A DNA stretch of 64,000 nt from Bryobacterales bacterium (GCA_003166865.1 PMUP01000076.1:1-64000), one strand, 5' to 3'. Shown: positions 1 through 9,649, counted from the first letter of the stretch. Program-made: numbers and translations. Notes: generated by a model not told the origin, from the letters alone.

Positions 1-125
1 ACTCCGTTTTGCGCGGTTCCTAAAAAGTAGGGGCAGCCGCGGTCATCGCGCCGGTACTCTTATCGGCCTGGGCACCGGGCACTCTTGCCCGCGAGCGCTG
101 GATTCGTCCAGGTTCGGGCTGCCAC

Positions 126-2474
126 CTAGCGGTACAGGAGATATTTGTCCCTTCGCTCGATGAATCGCGCGCGGGAATCCTGCATTTCTTCCAGGACGCT
201 TCGCGGGTCGGCGCCGTCCTCGATGGCCTTTAGCACCTCGTGATTCCCAATTAAGAAGCGGTTGTCCTGCCAGGCGATCTTGCCTGGGTATAACTTGCCG
301 AGCGCGTAAGCCACTTCCAAGCCGAGACGGGTGCTGTCGAATGCGTCCCGATTGGTCAGAACAAAGCGCACGCCTTCGATGGTTTTTCCCGAGAAATTCG
401 ACGCGCTGGGACGGAAGCGCACCGCATACACGCGGACTCCTGGGATATAGCGGCCGTTTAAGAAGCTGGCCAATTCGGGGCCGTGGATCCAATCGGCGCC
501 TAACAGCTCAAAAGGGCTATCGGTGCCGCGCCCCACGGAGTAATTCTTCGAAGCCTCCAGCAGCGCGAGCCCCGGGTACAAGAGCGCCGCATTGAGGCTC
601 CGCATATTCGGCGACGGGTCCACCCAGGCGAGCCCGGTGGAGTCGAACCAATCGCCCCGGCTCCAGCCGCGCATCGGTACCACATGCAAGTCGGCGCCCA
701 GCTTCCGCTCACCGTTCGCCATTGCCGCCAGCTCGCCCAAAGTCATGCCATGCCGCACTGGAATTTCGAAGCATCCAGTAAAGGATTCCAAGTCGGGATC
801 GAGCATGGGCCCTTCCACATGCGTCCCGGTGATCGGGTTGGGGCGGTCCAGCACGAAAAACGGCAGATGCCTTCGGGCGGCTTCCTCCATGCTATAGAGC
901 ATGGTGCAAGAGTAAGTGTAAAAGCGGGCGCCTACGTCCTGAATGTCGAAGACCAGGGCGTCGACATTGTCCAGCATTTCAGGTTGGATGCGGCGCGACG
1001 ATTCGCGATAAAGGCTAAGAACGGGCAAGCCGGAAGCAGTATCCTTGGTGTCGGAAACATCCGCGCGATCCTCGCCGCCGTTCAGGCCGTGCTCGGGCGA
1101 AAAGAGCGCGGTCACTTGCACGCCCGCGGCCAGCATCAGGTCGACATTCCGTTTTCCGTCATGGCTGAGGCCCGTCTGATTGGTGATGAGCCCGATTCTT
1201 TTGCCGCGTAACGCCGCGAAATTATCCTCGGCCAGAACGTCCAATCCAGTCAGCACTTCGCCCTTCGGCTCAACTTCGCGATGCAGTCCCGCCCCGACGA
1301 TCGTGTCGTTGTAGCCGGTAAGCTTGACGGCCGGCGCGGTAACTCCGAGCGAAGCCGCCACCAGCGTCGCCACCCGGCTGCGCAGCGAGCTGAGAGAATG
1401 CCCGCGATGCGGATGAACGACGTTGGTCAAGATGATCAAGTACGAGTGGCTGAACGGATCAATCCATATCGAAGTTCCCGTAAACCCGGTGTGGCCATAA
1501 GAGCCGATCGGAAACAATTCGCCGCGATTGCTGGAGTAGCGCGAGTCGATATCCCAGCCCAGGCCGCGCAGAATCGGCTGATCTGGCGGGGACTCGGGCG
1601 AAGTGAATTTCTCTACCGTGGCCGCGCTGAACAAGCGGACTCCATTGCCCTCGCCTTTATCACTCTTGACCTGGCCTCCGTCCAGCATCATTTGCGCGAA
1701 TTTGGCGAGATCGGCCGCGGTGGTGAACACGCCCGCATGGCCGGCCACGCCGCCCATGTAGCGAGCCGTATCGTCGTCCACCTGGCTGCGTAAAGGCCGT
1801 CCCGTCACTGGATTGATTTCGGTGGGAGCGATCCGCGGACGAAGCGAGGCCGGAGGCAGGAACATCGTTTCCCGCATGCCTAACGGCTGGTAGAAATTCT
1901 CGCGCGCGTATTCGTTCAGCATTCTTCCGCTCAGCCGGTGCACGATCTCACCGAGCAGGATAAAGTTGATGTCGCTGTAAACGAAACGGACGCCCGGCGG
2001 GCCGGCGGGCTTGTCGGTCAGCGCGCGCTGGATACCGGTTTCATAACCGCTCCAAGCCGGCTTCAGGTCGAGATCGGGCCGCAGCCCCGAGAAATGCGTC
2101 ATCAGATTGCGGATCGTGATGTCGCTGTGCCCGCCCTGAAATTCCGGCAGGTATTTCGTTACCGGATCGTTGAGTCGAATCTGACCTTGCTCGAAGAGCC
2201 GCATGATGGAGGGCGTCGTGGCGATCACCTTGGTGAGCGACGCCGCGTCGAAGATGGTGTCGAGCGTCATTGGCTCGCGATGCGGGATGAGCGCCCGGCT
2301 GCCGTAAGCTTTCTGGTACACGATCTGGCCGTTGTGTCCGATCAGCACGACGGCGCCTGGGATCAGCTTGTCCTGAACGGCGCGCTCCATCTGCTGATCG
2401 ACTGCCGCCGCGCCCGAGAAGGGTTCCTGCGCATGCAGGCAGACGGCAAATAGGAGCGCGAGCGAGGATTTCAT
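126..2474 (-). CDS. Fusion of a serine beta-lactamase-family hydrolase and a DUF1343/NamZ-like exo-N-acetylmuramidase
   Basis: Signal peptide; SLTKVI (SxxK) and YSD motifs in the N-half; DUF1343-type LxGKRIGLITNQTG, LFSPEHG, DIQDVGARFYTY and RPNPI motifs in the C-half, all in one 782-aa ORF. Confidence 0.9.
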   Translation of the reverse strand: MKSSLALLFAVCLHAQEPFSGAAAVDQQMERAVQDKLIPGAVVLIGHNGQIVYQKAYGSRALIPHREPMTLDTIFDAASLTKVIATTPSIMRLFEQGQIRLNDPVTKYLPEFQGGHSDITIRNLMTHFSGLRPDLDLKPAWSGYETGIQRALTDKPAGPPGVRFVYSDINFILLGEIVHRLSGRMLNEYARENFYQPLGMRETMFLPPASLRPRIAPTEINPVTGRPLRSQVDDDTARYMGGVAGHAGVFTTAADLAKFAQMMLDGGQVKSDKGEGNGVRLFSAATVEKFTSPESPPDQPILRGLGWDIDSRYSSNRGELFPIGSYGHTGFTGTSIWIDPFSHSYLIILTNVVHPHRGHSLSSLRSRVATLVAASLGVTAPAVKLTGYNDTIVGAGLHREVEPKGEVLTGLDVLAEDNFAALRGKRIGLITNQTGLSHDGKRNVDLMLAAGVQVTALFSPEHGLNGGEDRADVSDTKDTASGLPVLSLYRESSRRIQPEMLDNVDALVFDIQDVGARFYTYSCTMLYSMEEAARRHLPFFVLDRPNPITGTHVEGPMLDPDLESFTGCFEIPVRHGMTLGELAAMANGERKLGADLHVVPMRGWSRGDWFDSTGLAWVDPSPNMRSLNAALLYPGLALLEASKNYSVGRGTDSPFELLGADWIHGPELASFLNGRYIPGVRVYAVRFRPSASNFSGKTIEGVRFVLTNRDAFDSTRLGLEVAYALGKLYPGKIAWQDNRFLIGNHEVLKAIEDGADPRSVLEEMQDSRARFIERRDKYLLYR

Positions 2475-2761
2475 TGCAGTTTTTTCGCGGTCTCATCCAG
2501 AAGCTTCGCGAGATCGATGTCCTTCGAAGTAATGCCCTTGGCATCGTGAGTGGTCAGGTCCACCGTGACGCGATTGTAGACGTTGAACCATTCCGGATGA
2601 TGCTCCATCTTCTCGATCGCAAGCGCCGCGGTAGCCATGAATCCGAACGCGTGGATGAAATCGGCAAACTTGTATTCCTTGTGCAGCTTGCCTTTGACTA
2701 CGGTCCATCCCTTGAGGCTGGCAACGGCCTTATTGAGCTCGGGGCCCGAGAGTTTTCCCAT
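2471..2761 (-). CDS. phhB: Pterin-4a-carbinolamine dehydratase
   Basis: GWTVVKGKLHKEYKF...HHPEWFNVYNRVTVDLTTHDAKGIT; 4-nt ATGA overlap with the downstream gene. Confidence 0.9.
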   Translation of the reverse strand: MGKLSGPELNKAVASLKGWTVVKGKLHKEYKFADFIHAFGFMATAALAIEKMEHHPEWFNVYNRVTVDLTTHDAKGITSKDIDLAKLLDETAKKLQ

Positions 2762-2966
2762 GCTTCTATTATCGTTTGCCTGGCGGTCGGCCAGCAGGAT
2801 CGGAGTCACTTCCATCACATCGCGCAAATGTTTGCCGCAGGCAACCTCAACGCCCCCATGCTGACGCCGTTCACCAGTTCTTAAGATTCTAAATCGCAGA
2901 TCATAAAACGGGTGACTGCACAGCGGTTCGCTAGCTTCTTCAGTTTGTCCGGCTAAACTAAAAGAT

Positions 2967-3160
2967 ATGAAGAAACAGGCCGGTGCTCAGACGCAAAGGG
3001 CCAAGCGGCGCTTCCTGGGAAGGATCCGGAACGCCCCTGAGCGAGGCACCAAAGGCAAGATCCAGTGGACTCCCGACGAGTTGCACGAACGAGTCTCGTC
3101 CTCCGATCCCGAACATTCGGGTCGCCCTTCTGCGACCCTCTGAAATGTTCCGACGCGTAA
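2967..3160 (+). pseudogene. Decayed chimeric remnant: C-terminus of the VapB-like antitoxin joined to a piece of amrB
   Basis: 2983-3090 encodes GAQTQRAKRRFLGRIRNAPERGTKGKIQWTPDELHER, close to the VapB tail at 4432-4541; 3099-3159 matches about 5027-5087 of amrB; vapC is missing between them. Confidence 0.85.
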
Positions 3161-3172
3161 GTAGATTCAGTC

Positions 3173-4234
3173 ATGGAATCGGCAATTCCTAAACATCTCC
3201 AACGTCCACGCACGCGCCACCGCCGGGTTCCGGACGATTACACTCCGCCTTACCCATCCACCGTTGCCCGTTACAAACCAAGCGTCAAGCAGGTGGTGAT
3301 GGCGTACTTCGGTGTCCAATACTGCGGTGAGCCGGTGCCCAGCGCGGCGGACAACGCGTTGCAGAGCATCGCCGGCGCGTTTGGGAGTGACAAGGGCCCG
3401 GGCCATTGGGATCGTGCGGTTTACGTTGACGAAGCCGGCTTCACCAACATCATCTCCATCGGCTACTGGGACGATCCGGCCGAGTTCGATGTTTGGTTCG
3501 GGAGGCACGGCGCCAGTTGGACCAACGCTGCTGTTGCAGGAAGCGCCGTCGGCACCTTCACCGAAGTACTCAGGCCTGCCGTCGAGCGTTTCGAGACGCT
3601 GTTCTCATCCGACGTTCGAGAAGGCGTGGCCTGTCTGGCCGACGGCTTGAGCGACGTAGTGCAAGAGCATGCCTATTGGGGTGGTATGCGGGATCGCATT
3701 CCGATGTCGCAGACGCATGATCTGGCGCCGGCCGGTGCACCACGCGTCGTGACCAACGGATTGCACCAGCGCATGATTGCGCACGAAAACATCTGCCTCA
3801 TCCGTTCCGGCCAGGACTGGTCCGCCACCAGGCCGACGAGCGCCGCATGTACATCGGGGACGTGGAACCTGTACTGCGTGCCGGTATGGATTTTCTGCGC
3901 GATGATGGTCTCGAGATCGGCTGCTTCGCAAACCGCTACATGACGGTAGTTGACGCCAGCGGTCGCACAGTGGAGAAGAGTTTCGGCATGAGCTGGTGGA
4001 AGAGCCTGGCGGCGCTGGAACGCTGGGCTGAGTCGCACCCCACGCACGTTGCCATCTTCGGCGCGGCCATGAAGTACCTCGGCACGATGGGCCCAGCCGC
4101 CAAGCTCAAGCTATACCACGAGGTGACGGTAGCGGCCGCGGGCGAGCAACTTCGAATACTACAACTGCCATCCCAGGACCGGCATGCTGCGCAGCGCGGC
4201 TTCGAGCGATTCAGTCACAGCGCCCGTGGGCTGA
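3173..4234 (+). pseudogene. Aldoxime dehydratase (OxdA-like heme protein), two frameshifts
   Basis: Frame 2 MESAIPKHLQ...ICLIRSGQDWS, then frame 1 ADERRMYIGDVEPVLRAGMDFLRDDG...SFGMSWWKSLAALERWAESHPTH...YHEV, then frame 2 SNFEYYNCHPRTGMLRSA to stop at 4232. Confidence 0.85.
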
Positions 4235-4269
4235 AGTCCCTCCCGATCCTCTCGAATGGCGTTCAGCAT

Positions 4270-4285
4270 GCACATAATTATGTGC
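4270..4285. promoter_or_regulatory. Perfect 16-bp palindrome GCACATAATTATGTGC, candidate TA autoregulatory operator
   Basis: Read directly; ends 13 bp before the GTG of the antitoxin gene and abuts a -10-like TACACT (4286-4291). Confidence 0.6.
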
Positions 4286-4298
4286 TACACTGAAAACA

Positions 4299-4544
4299 GT
4301 GAAGGATCAAACCAACGTTACCCTAAGTTTGGCGGAAAGCCTGCTCCGCCGTTTTCGTGTCTTCGCCGCCTCGCGCAACCAATCGATGAGTAGCCTCATG
4401 ACCCTGGCAATTCGCGACCTGATCAAGGAAGATGCTCAATCGCAAAAAGCCAAGCGGCGCTTTCTAGAAAGAATCCGGAACGCGCCCGATCGAGGGACCA
4501 AAGGCAAGATCCGGTGGACGCGGGATGAGTTGCATGAGCGTTGA
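4299..4544 (+). CDS. vapB: VapB-like antitoxin (ribbon-helix-helix-like N-terminus)
   Basis: NVTLSLAESLLRRFRVFAASRNQSMSSLMTLAIRDLI; overlaps a PIN toxin gene. Confidence 0.7.
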   Translation: MKDQTNVTLSLAESLLRRFRVFAASRNQSMSSLMTLAIRDLIKEDAQSQKAKRRFLERIRNAPDRGTKGKIRWTRDELHER

Positions 4545-4944
4545 GTTTGTCGATACGAACATATTCGTGTACGCGTACGAAGGCGGAGCGGGTTCCAAAC
4601 ACCGTAACGCTGTGGATCTGATAGCGCGTCTGTTTGAGGAGCAAACGGGCGCCGTCAGCGTGCAAGTGTTGAGCGAGTTCTACATCACTGCGACGAGGAA
4701 GTTGGGAATGAAGAGCCAGGAAGCGGAAGAGGCCATCGCCGACTTGAGGGGCTGGACGATTCATCGCCCCGGGCATGAGGACGTACTGCGCGCCTGCGGG
4801 ATTCATCGGCGGCATAAGGTCAGGTGGTGGGACGCGCTCATCATCAATAGCGCCCTCGAACTCGCCTGCGACGTGCTGTGGAGCGAAGATCTCGCCGCAG
4901 GGCAGCGATACGGAACCGTGACCGTCCGCAACCCGTTCGCGTAG
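4534..4944 (+). CDS. vapC: PIN-domain ribonuclease toxin, VapC-like
   Basis: FVDTNIFVYAYEG...WWDALIINSALELACDVLWSEDL; acidic PIN residues present; start overlaps the antitoxin gene. Confidence 0.85.
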   Translation: MSVEFVDTNIFVYAYEGGAGSKHRNAVDLIARLFEEQTGAVSVQVLSEFYITATRKLGMKSQEAEEAIADLRGWTIHRPGHEDVLRACGIHRRHKVRWWDALIINSALELACDVLWSEDLAAGQRYGTVTVRNPFA

Positions 4945-4945
4945 A

Positions 4946-6193
4946 GTGCATTCAATCCGCCCATGCGATAGTAGTTTTGTGCCAGGTCCACTCCCCCGTC
5001 TGCGGCTGGGTCTCGATTTCATCCCTTCCTCCGATCCCGAGCATCCCGGACTGCTCATCCGCGACCCTCTGAAATTTTCCGACGCCATGCTGCTGATCCC
5101 CCCGCAACTGGTGGAGTGCATGGCTTGCTTTGACGGCGAGCAGACCAGCCTGGATCTGCGGGCGACCCTGGTGCGCATCACAGGCGAAATACAGATCGGC
5201 GAGCTCGAGAAGCATCTTGTCGATACCCTCAGCCAGGCCGGATTTCTGGAGGATGAGCCGTTTGAAGTGATGCGAGCGGCCAGTGTCGAAGCCTTCAAGG
5301 CGGCGCCCAAGCGCGAGGCAGCGCACTCCGGCTCGGCCTATCCCGATAACGCCGAGGAAGCCCGCAAGACACTCGGCGAATTCATGCAAGGCGCGCCTCC
5401 AGCCTCGGAAGACTCGCTCATCGGAATTGCCACTCCGCACGTCAGCCCGTTTGGCGGCTGGGAGTCCTACCGGGACGCCTATTCACTGCTGCCGCCATCG
5501 CACCAGGACCGGACCTTCGTGATTCTTGGAACCTCGCACTATGGCGAGCCGGATCGCTTCGGCCTCACGCACAAACCTTTCGTGACTCCGTTCGGCGAAT
5601 CCATTACAGACAGCCGGCTGGTGAATGAACTTGCCGAAGCCGCTCCTGAAGCCGTGCGAATGGAGGACTATTGCCACGCCATCGAACATTCCATCGAATT
5701 TCAGGTGCTGTTCCTCCAATATTTGTACGGTCCCAACATTCGCATTCTGCCGATCCTGTGCGGCTCGTTCGCGCGCAGCATCTATCAAGGAGGCCGGCCG
5801 GAAGCGAATGAGCACGTCGAGCGATTCTTCGACAGTCTCGGCAATATCTCCGCGCGGGAGGGGAACAAATTGCTGTGGGTCCTGGGCGTCGATATGGCGC
5901 ACATGGGCCGCCGCTATGGCGACCAGATGATCGCGCGCGTTGAAGAAGGTGAGATGGCGGCCGTCGCGGACCGCGACAAGTTGCGGATCGAGCGTATGAC
6001 CGAGGCGGATGCTCCGGGCTTCTGGGACTTGATCCAACAAAACCAGGATGATCTGAAATGGTGCGGTTCGGCGCCGATCTACACGTTCCTCAAAGCCGTG
6101 CCCGAGGCGCGTGGAACGCTGCGCCGCTATCAGCAGTGGAACATTGACGAACAGAGCGTCGTCAGCTTCGCCGCCATCGGCTTCCGGCGCTAG
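4946..6193 (+). CDS. amrB: AmmeMemoRadiSam system protein B (Memo family)
   Basis: Memo-type AHSGSAYPDN, IATPHVSPFGGWESYRDAY, FVILGTSHYG, EHSIEFQVLFLQYL, GVDMAHMGRRYGD; exact start uncertain. Confidence 0.85.
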   Translation: MHSIRPCDSSFVPGPLPRLRLGLDFIPSSDPEHPGLLIRDPLKFSDAMLLIPPQLVECMACFDGEQTSLDLRATLVRITGEIQIGELEKHLVDTLSQAGFLEDEPFEVMRAASVEAFKAAPKREAAHSGSAYPDNAEEARKTLGEFMQGAPPASEDSLIGIATPHVSPFGGWESYRDAYSLLPPSHQDRTFVILGTSHYGEPDRFGLTHKPFVTPFGESITDSRLVNELAEAAPEAVRMEDYCHAIEHSIEFQVLFLQYLYGPNIRILPILCGSFARSIYQGGRPEANEHVERFFDSLGNISAREGNKLLWVLGVDMAHMGRRYGDQMIARVEEGEMAAVADRDKLRIERMTEADAPGFWDLIQQNQDDLKWCGSAPIYTFLKAVPEARGTLRRYQQWNIDEQSVVSFAAIGFRR

Positions 6194-6351
6194 TTCGTAC
6201 TACAACCCCCCCGTACCGTTTTTCTCTTGCGGAGAACACTTCGAGCGCATATTCTTACATGGTGGCAAGCGTGTTCTTTGCACTTACGTGGGGGTGATCG
6301 ATTTGGGTGGCTGAACTCCCTCAGCCGCCCATATCGCTCTGCGTACGCCTG

Positions 6352-7449
6352 CTATTGAGGGCGCGCCGCAACCCAATACCCAGGCCGCGTGCGGACTTCC
6401 AACTTCGGACGATTCACCACAACCTTGATGTCGTGGAATCCGCCTTCGGTCTGATTATTCGGCGAATAGCTCAGCAGGTACTGGCTGTGCAGTTCCTCGC
6501 TGATGCCTTCCACCGCCTTGTCCAGGCTCTTCTCGCCGACGAACGAATATTCCCGGCCGCCGGTGTAGCGCGTGAATACATCCAAAGTGTCGTCCACAAA
6601 AAGACTCTTGGTGGCCTTGAAGATATCGACAAAGATAGGGATGTAATTGCCGTTGTAATAATTCTGGTCGACAGTGGTGGGAGTAGCAGTCCCGCCGCCG
6701 GGCATGTATATCGCCTCAGGCGGAATGGGCGGAGGGCGCGGCGGCATCCCCTTGTCGGTCAGGGCAGCCACTATGGTGGAAATATCCAGGGAATAGATAG
6801 CGACATTGGCGAACTGGGTCGCTGTTAATGTTTCCCGCAACCGCAACTGGCTGCCTTTGTCTCGTTTTTCGGCAATCAGAAGCAGCACGAGGCGCCGATC
6901 GCGCGGACGCTTCTTCAACATGCGAATACCGGCATCCACTGCGTCGTTCACCGCGTGTTCCGCACTGCCGGGCGTCATCTTTTTCATTGCTTCTGAAATC
7001 TTGGCGCCCTCGTTGGTGAAATCCTGCACCACTTGAATGCGATGATCGAAACCGATCACCGCAACTTCGCCATCCTGCCCGGCCACTAACTGGTTCAGCA
7101 TGGTTCCGATTTTCTGAATCTTGGGCAGTATCTCGGTGATGTTCGAGCTGCGCTGCACCGCCACCACCAGCGAAAGCGGCTCCTCTCGCACGTCAGCCGT
7201 GATCTTCTGCGGTTTGTTGTTGTCGTAGAGCTCGAAATCCTGGAGTTGCAGTCCGTTGATGACGTCGCCGTTGCGGTCGCGCACCGTGGTCGGCACAATG
7301 ACGACGTTGGTCTGGGATTTAAACAGGGCATCGTCGTCCGCCTGCTTGGAGGCGTTCACCTTAGCGGGGTCCAGCGTGCCCGGCGCTTGGGCCAGACCAA
7401 GGGTGCATGTCAGGGCGGCGCACAAAAGGAAAATCAGCGCATGGCGCAT
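6352..7449 (-). CDS. VWFA-related acidobacterial-type secreted protein
   Basis: Signal peptide; VVIVPTTVRDRNGDVINGLQLQDFELYDNNKPQKI and LHSQYLLSYSPNN..GGFHDIKVVVNRPKLEVRTRPGYW, characteristic of the TIGR03436 family. Confidence 0.85.
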   Translation of the reverse strand: MRHALIFLLCAALTCTLGLAQAPGTLDPAKVNASKQADDDALFKSQTNVVIVPTTVRDRNGDVINGLQLQDFELYDNNKPQKITADVREEPLSLVVAVQRSSNITEILPKIQKIGTMLNQLVAGQDGEVAVIGFDHRIQVVQDFTNEGAKISEAMKKMTPGSAEHAVNDAVDAGIRMLKKRPRDRRLVLLLIAEKRDKGSQLRLRETLTATQFANVAIYSLDISTIVAALTDKGMPPRPPPIPPEAIYMPGGGTATPTTVDQNYYNGNYIPIFVDIFKATKSLFVDDTLDVFTRYTGGREYSFVGEKSLDKAVEGISEELHSQYLLSYSPNNQTEGGFHDIKVVVNRPKLEVRTRPGYWVAARPQ

Positions 7450-7453
7450 ACCT

Positions 7454-7948
7454 TTAGTTTGACACATCGCCGTGACTGGTCCTCCCTTCCAGTAGATCCA
7501 GGATGTGCGGGACAAGTTTCGCGATGGCATCGAATGATTCCACCGCGCCTTTCGGCGATCCGGGCAAATTCACGATCAATGTCCGTCCGCGGATTCCGGC
7601 CAGGCCGCGCGAGAGCACGGCCGTCGGCGTGAGCTTCAGGCCTTCGGCGCGCATCAATTCACCCAGGCCGGGAATCTCCCGCTCGATGACGCCGCGGGTG
7701 GCCTCCGGAGTGACGTCGCGCGGGGCCACGCCGGTTCCGCCGGTGGTGAGGATCACCGCAACTTCGCCGGAGTCGGCCAGGCGGCCCAGGATGCCCGCGA
7801 TCTCGCCGGATTCATCGGCGACAAGTTCCATCGCGCTCACCATCCATCCCAGCGCGTGTACGCGGTCGCGGAGCGCCGGCCCGGAGCGATCCTCGCGCGT
7901 TCCGGCGACAACCGAATCACTCACGGTCACGATCGCGGCCCGAATCAT
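7454..7948 (-). CDS. mog: Molybdopterin adenylyltransferase, MogA/MoaB family
   Basis: TVSDSVVAGTREDRSGP, LTTGGTGVAPRDVTPEAT; 4-nt overlap with moaC. Confidence 0.9.
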   Translation of the reverse strand: MIRAAIVTVSDSVVAGTREDRSGPALRDRVHALGWMVSAMELVADESGEIAGILGRLADSGEVAVILTTGGTGVAPRDVTPEATRGVIEREIPGLGELMRAEGLKLTPTAVLSRGLAGIRGRTLIVNLPGSPKGAVESFDAIAKLVPHILDLLEGRTSHGDVSN

Positions 7949-8412
7949 GGGCGTCTATAATCCCCGCTCTTGCCTCCCGTTTTTTCGAGCAGGTACAAGT
8001 CTTGAACCTCGATGCCTTTGTCCAGCGCCTTGGTCATGTCGTACACGGTAAGCGCCGCGACTGACGCCGCGGTCAGCGCTTCCATTTCAACGCCGGTGGG
8101 GGCCGTGGTCGCGACGCTGGATACGATCCGCACGCCGTCGCTTTCGAGCGTCACCTCGACGTCCACATGCGAGAGGATCAGCGGATGGCAGAGTGGAATC
8201 AGATCCGAAGTCTTCTTGGCCGCCGAGATGCCCGCCACCCGCGCGATTTCGAGCGGATTACCTTTGGGATTGCTGGGAAGCTGCGCGATCACCGACGGCT
8301 TCATCTTAACGAACGCGTGCGCGCGCGCCGTTCGCTTGGTGGGGGGCTTGGCGGAAACGTCCACCATGCGCGCTGCTCCGGCATCGTCGAAGTGACTGAG
8401 CTTCTTTTTCAT
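7945..8412 (-). CDS. moaC: Cyclic pyranopterin monophosphate synthase
   Basis: LSHFDDAGAARMVDVSAKPPTKRTARA...KKTSDLIPLCHPL...TGVEMEALTAASVAALTVYDMTKA; start reset from the ORF track to the ATG at 8412. Confidence 0.95.
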   Translation of the reverse strand: MKKKLSHFDDAGAARMVDVSAKPPTKRTARAHAFVKMKPSVIAQLPSNPKGNPLEIARVAGISAAKKTSDLIPLCHPLILSHVDVEVTLESDGVRIVSSVATTAPTGVEMEALTAASVAALTVYDMTKALDKGIEVQDLYLLEKTGGKSGDYRRP

Positions 8413-9632
8413 TTGAGCAGCACGCGAATCCAATCGCCCGCGGCCCAGGCTTCGCGGCCGGGCTCCGTTACCACGAACGCATTGGCACGGGACAGCGCGG
8501 GCACATCGCCGGAGCCTTGCCAGGGCAGAGGGGTGACCATGGGCGTGACCTCGCATCCACCTGTACCCAGACCCACACTGAGCACCGCGGGCAGGAAGCG
8601 AGTGAGCCCCGGCTTCTGGTGGAAATCGCAGGCCAGCTTGCTCCACGTCAGTGGCAGTATGCTTTCCGTTTGCCCGCCCAGCAGCTCCACCGCCGATCGC
8701 GCAAAGATCTCGAACGTCACCATCGTGGATGCCGGATTACCAGGCAGCCCAAAGAAAAATTTGCCGCGCGCATTGCCGAATACCAGCGGCTGGCCCGGCA
8801 TGATGAGGACCCGGTCGAAGTAGAACTCGGCTCCCAAATCGGCCAGCACGCGCTCCACGATATCGTACTTGCCCGCGGAGACGCCTCCGGAGAGCAACAG
8901 CATGTCGAACCGCAGTCCGTGTTCGATCGATTCGCGAGTGGCCGCGTACAAATCGCGCGCGATGGGAAGAACGTTCGGGCAGCCGCCGGCGCGCGCCACT
9001 TGCACGGCCAATGACTCGACGTTGGAATTTCGGATTTGATAATCGAGCGGCGTCTCGGTGACTTCCACGATCTCGTCGCCGGTGGCCACAATCGCCACCT
9101 TGGGTCGCGCAAACACTTCGACGCGCGACAATCCAACCATCGCCAGTAGTCCGGCGTCCGCAAATCCAAGACGGTGTCCGGCTTCGAGCAACACCGCGTT
9201 TGCCCGCGCCTGCGAAGCGTGCAAGGTTACATTTTCATCGGGGGCGAGCGTGCGAGGCACTCTGACGCGATCGCCCGCGACCGTGCAGTGCTCCACCATC
9301 ACCACCGCATCCGCGCCCCGAGGCATGGGAGCTCCGGTCATGATCTCCACTGCTTCGCCCGGCTGCACTTCGCCAGCGAACTTCTCGCCCGCGCGTACCT
9401 CGCCGATGACTAACAAGTCTCCTGGCAAATCCGCCGCGCGCACCGCAAACCCGTCGCGCACCGAGCGCGAGACAGGCGGGTAATCGCGATCGGCTCGCAC
9501 CGGCTGGGCCAGCACTCGGCCCGCGACTTCGGAAAGGCTGACCTCTTCGACGGGAGGCTGTGGATTGGATTCGCGCAGCTTGCTGAGGACACACTGGCGG
9601 GCCTGTTCGAAGGTGAGTGTGGCCACGAACAC
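8409..9632 (-). CDS. moeA: Molybdopterin molybdenumtransferase
   Basis: LAQPVRADRDYPPVSRSVRDGFAVRA, IMTGAPMPRGADAVV, LLLSGGVSAGKYD, FGLPGNPAS. Confidence 0.95.
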   Translation of the reverse strand: MFVATLTFEQARQCVLSKLRESNPQPPVEEVSLSEVAGRVLAQPVRADRDYPPVSRSVRDGFAVRAADLPGDLLVIGEVRAGEKFAGEVQPGEAVEIMTGAPMPRGADAVVMVEHCTVAGDRVRVPRTLAPDENVTLHASQARANAVLLEAGHRLGFADAGLLAMVGLSRVEVFARPKVAIVATGDEIVEVTETPLDYQIRNSNVESLAVQVARAGGCPNVLPIARDLYAATRESIEHGLRFDMLLLSGGVSAGKYDIVERVLADLGAEFYFDRVLIMPGQPLVFGNARGKFFFGLPGNPASTMVTFEIFARSAVELLGGQTESILPLTWSKLACDFHQKPGLTRFLPAVLSVGLGTGGCEVTPMVTPLPWQGSGDVPALSRANAFVVTEPGREAWAAGDWIRVLLK

Positions 9633-9649
9633 TATTGTACCTTTGGTGT

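Noticed and set aside
43-492. 149-aa minus-strand ORF and other ORFs overlapping the beta-lactamase/NamZ gene
   Set aside because: Out-of-frame shadows of a well-supported gene in GC-rich DNA; Arg/Pro/Ala-rich with no family signal.
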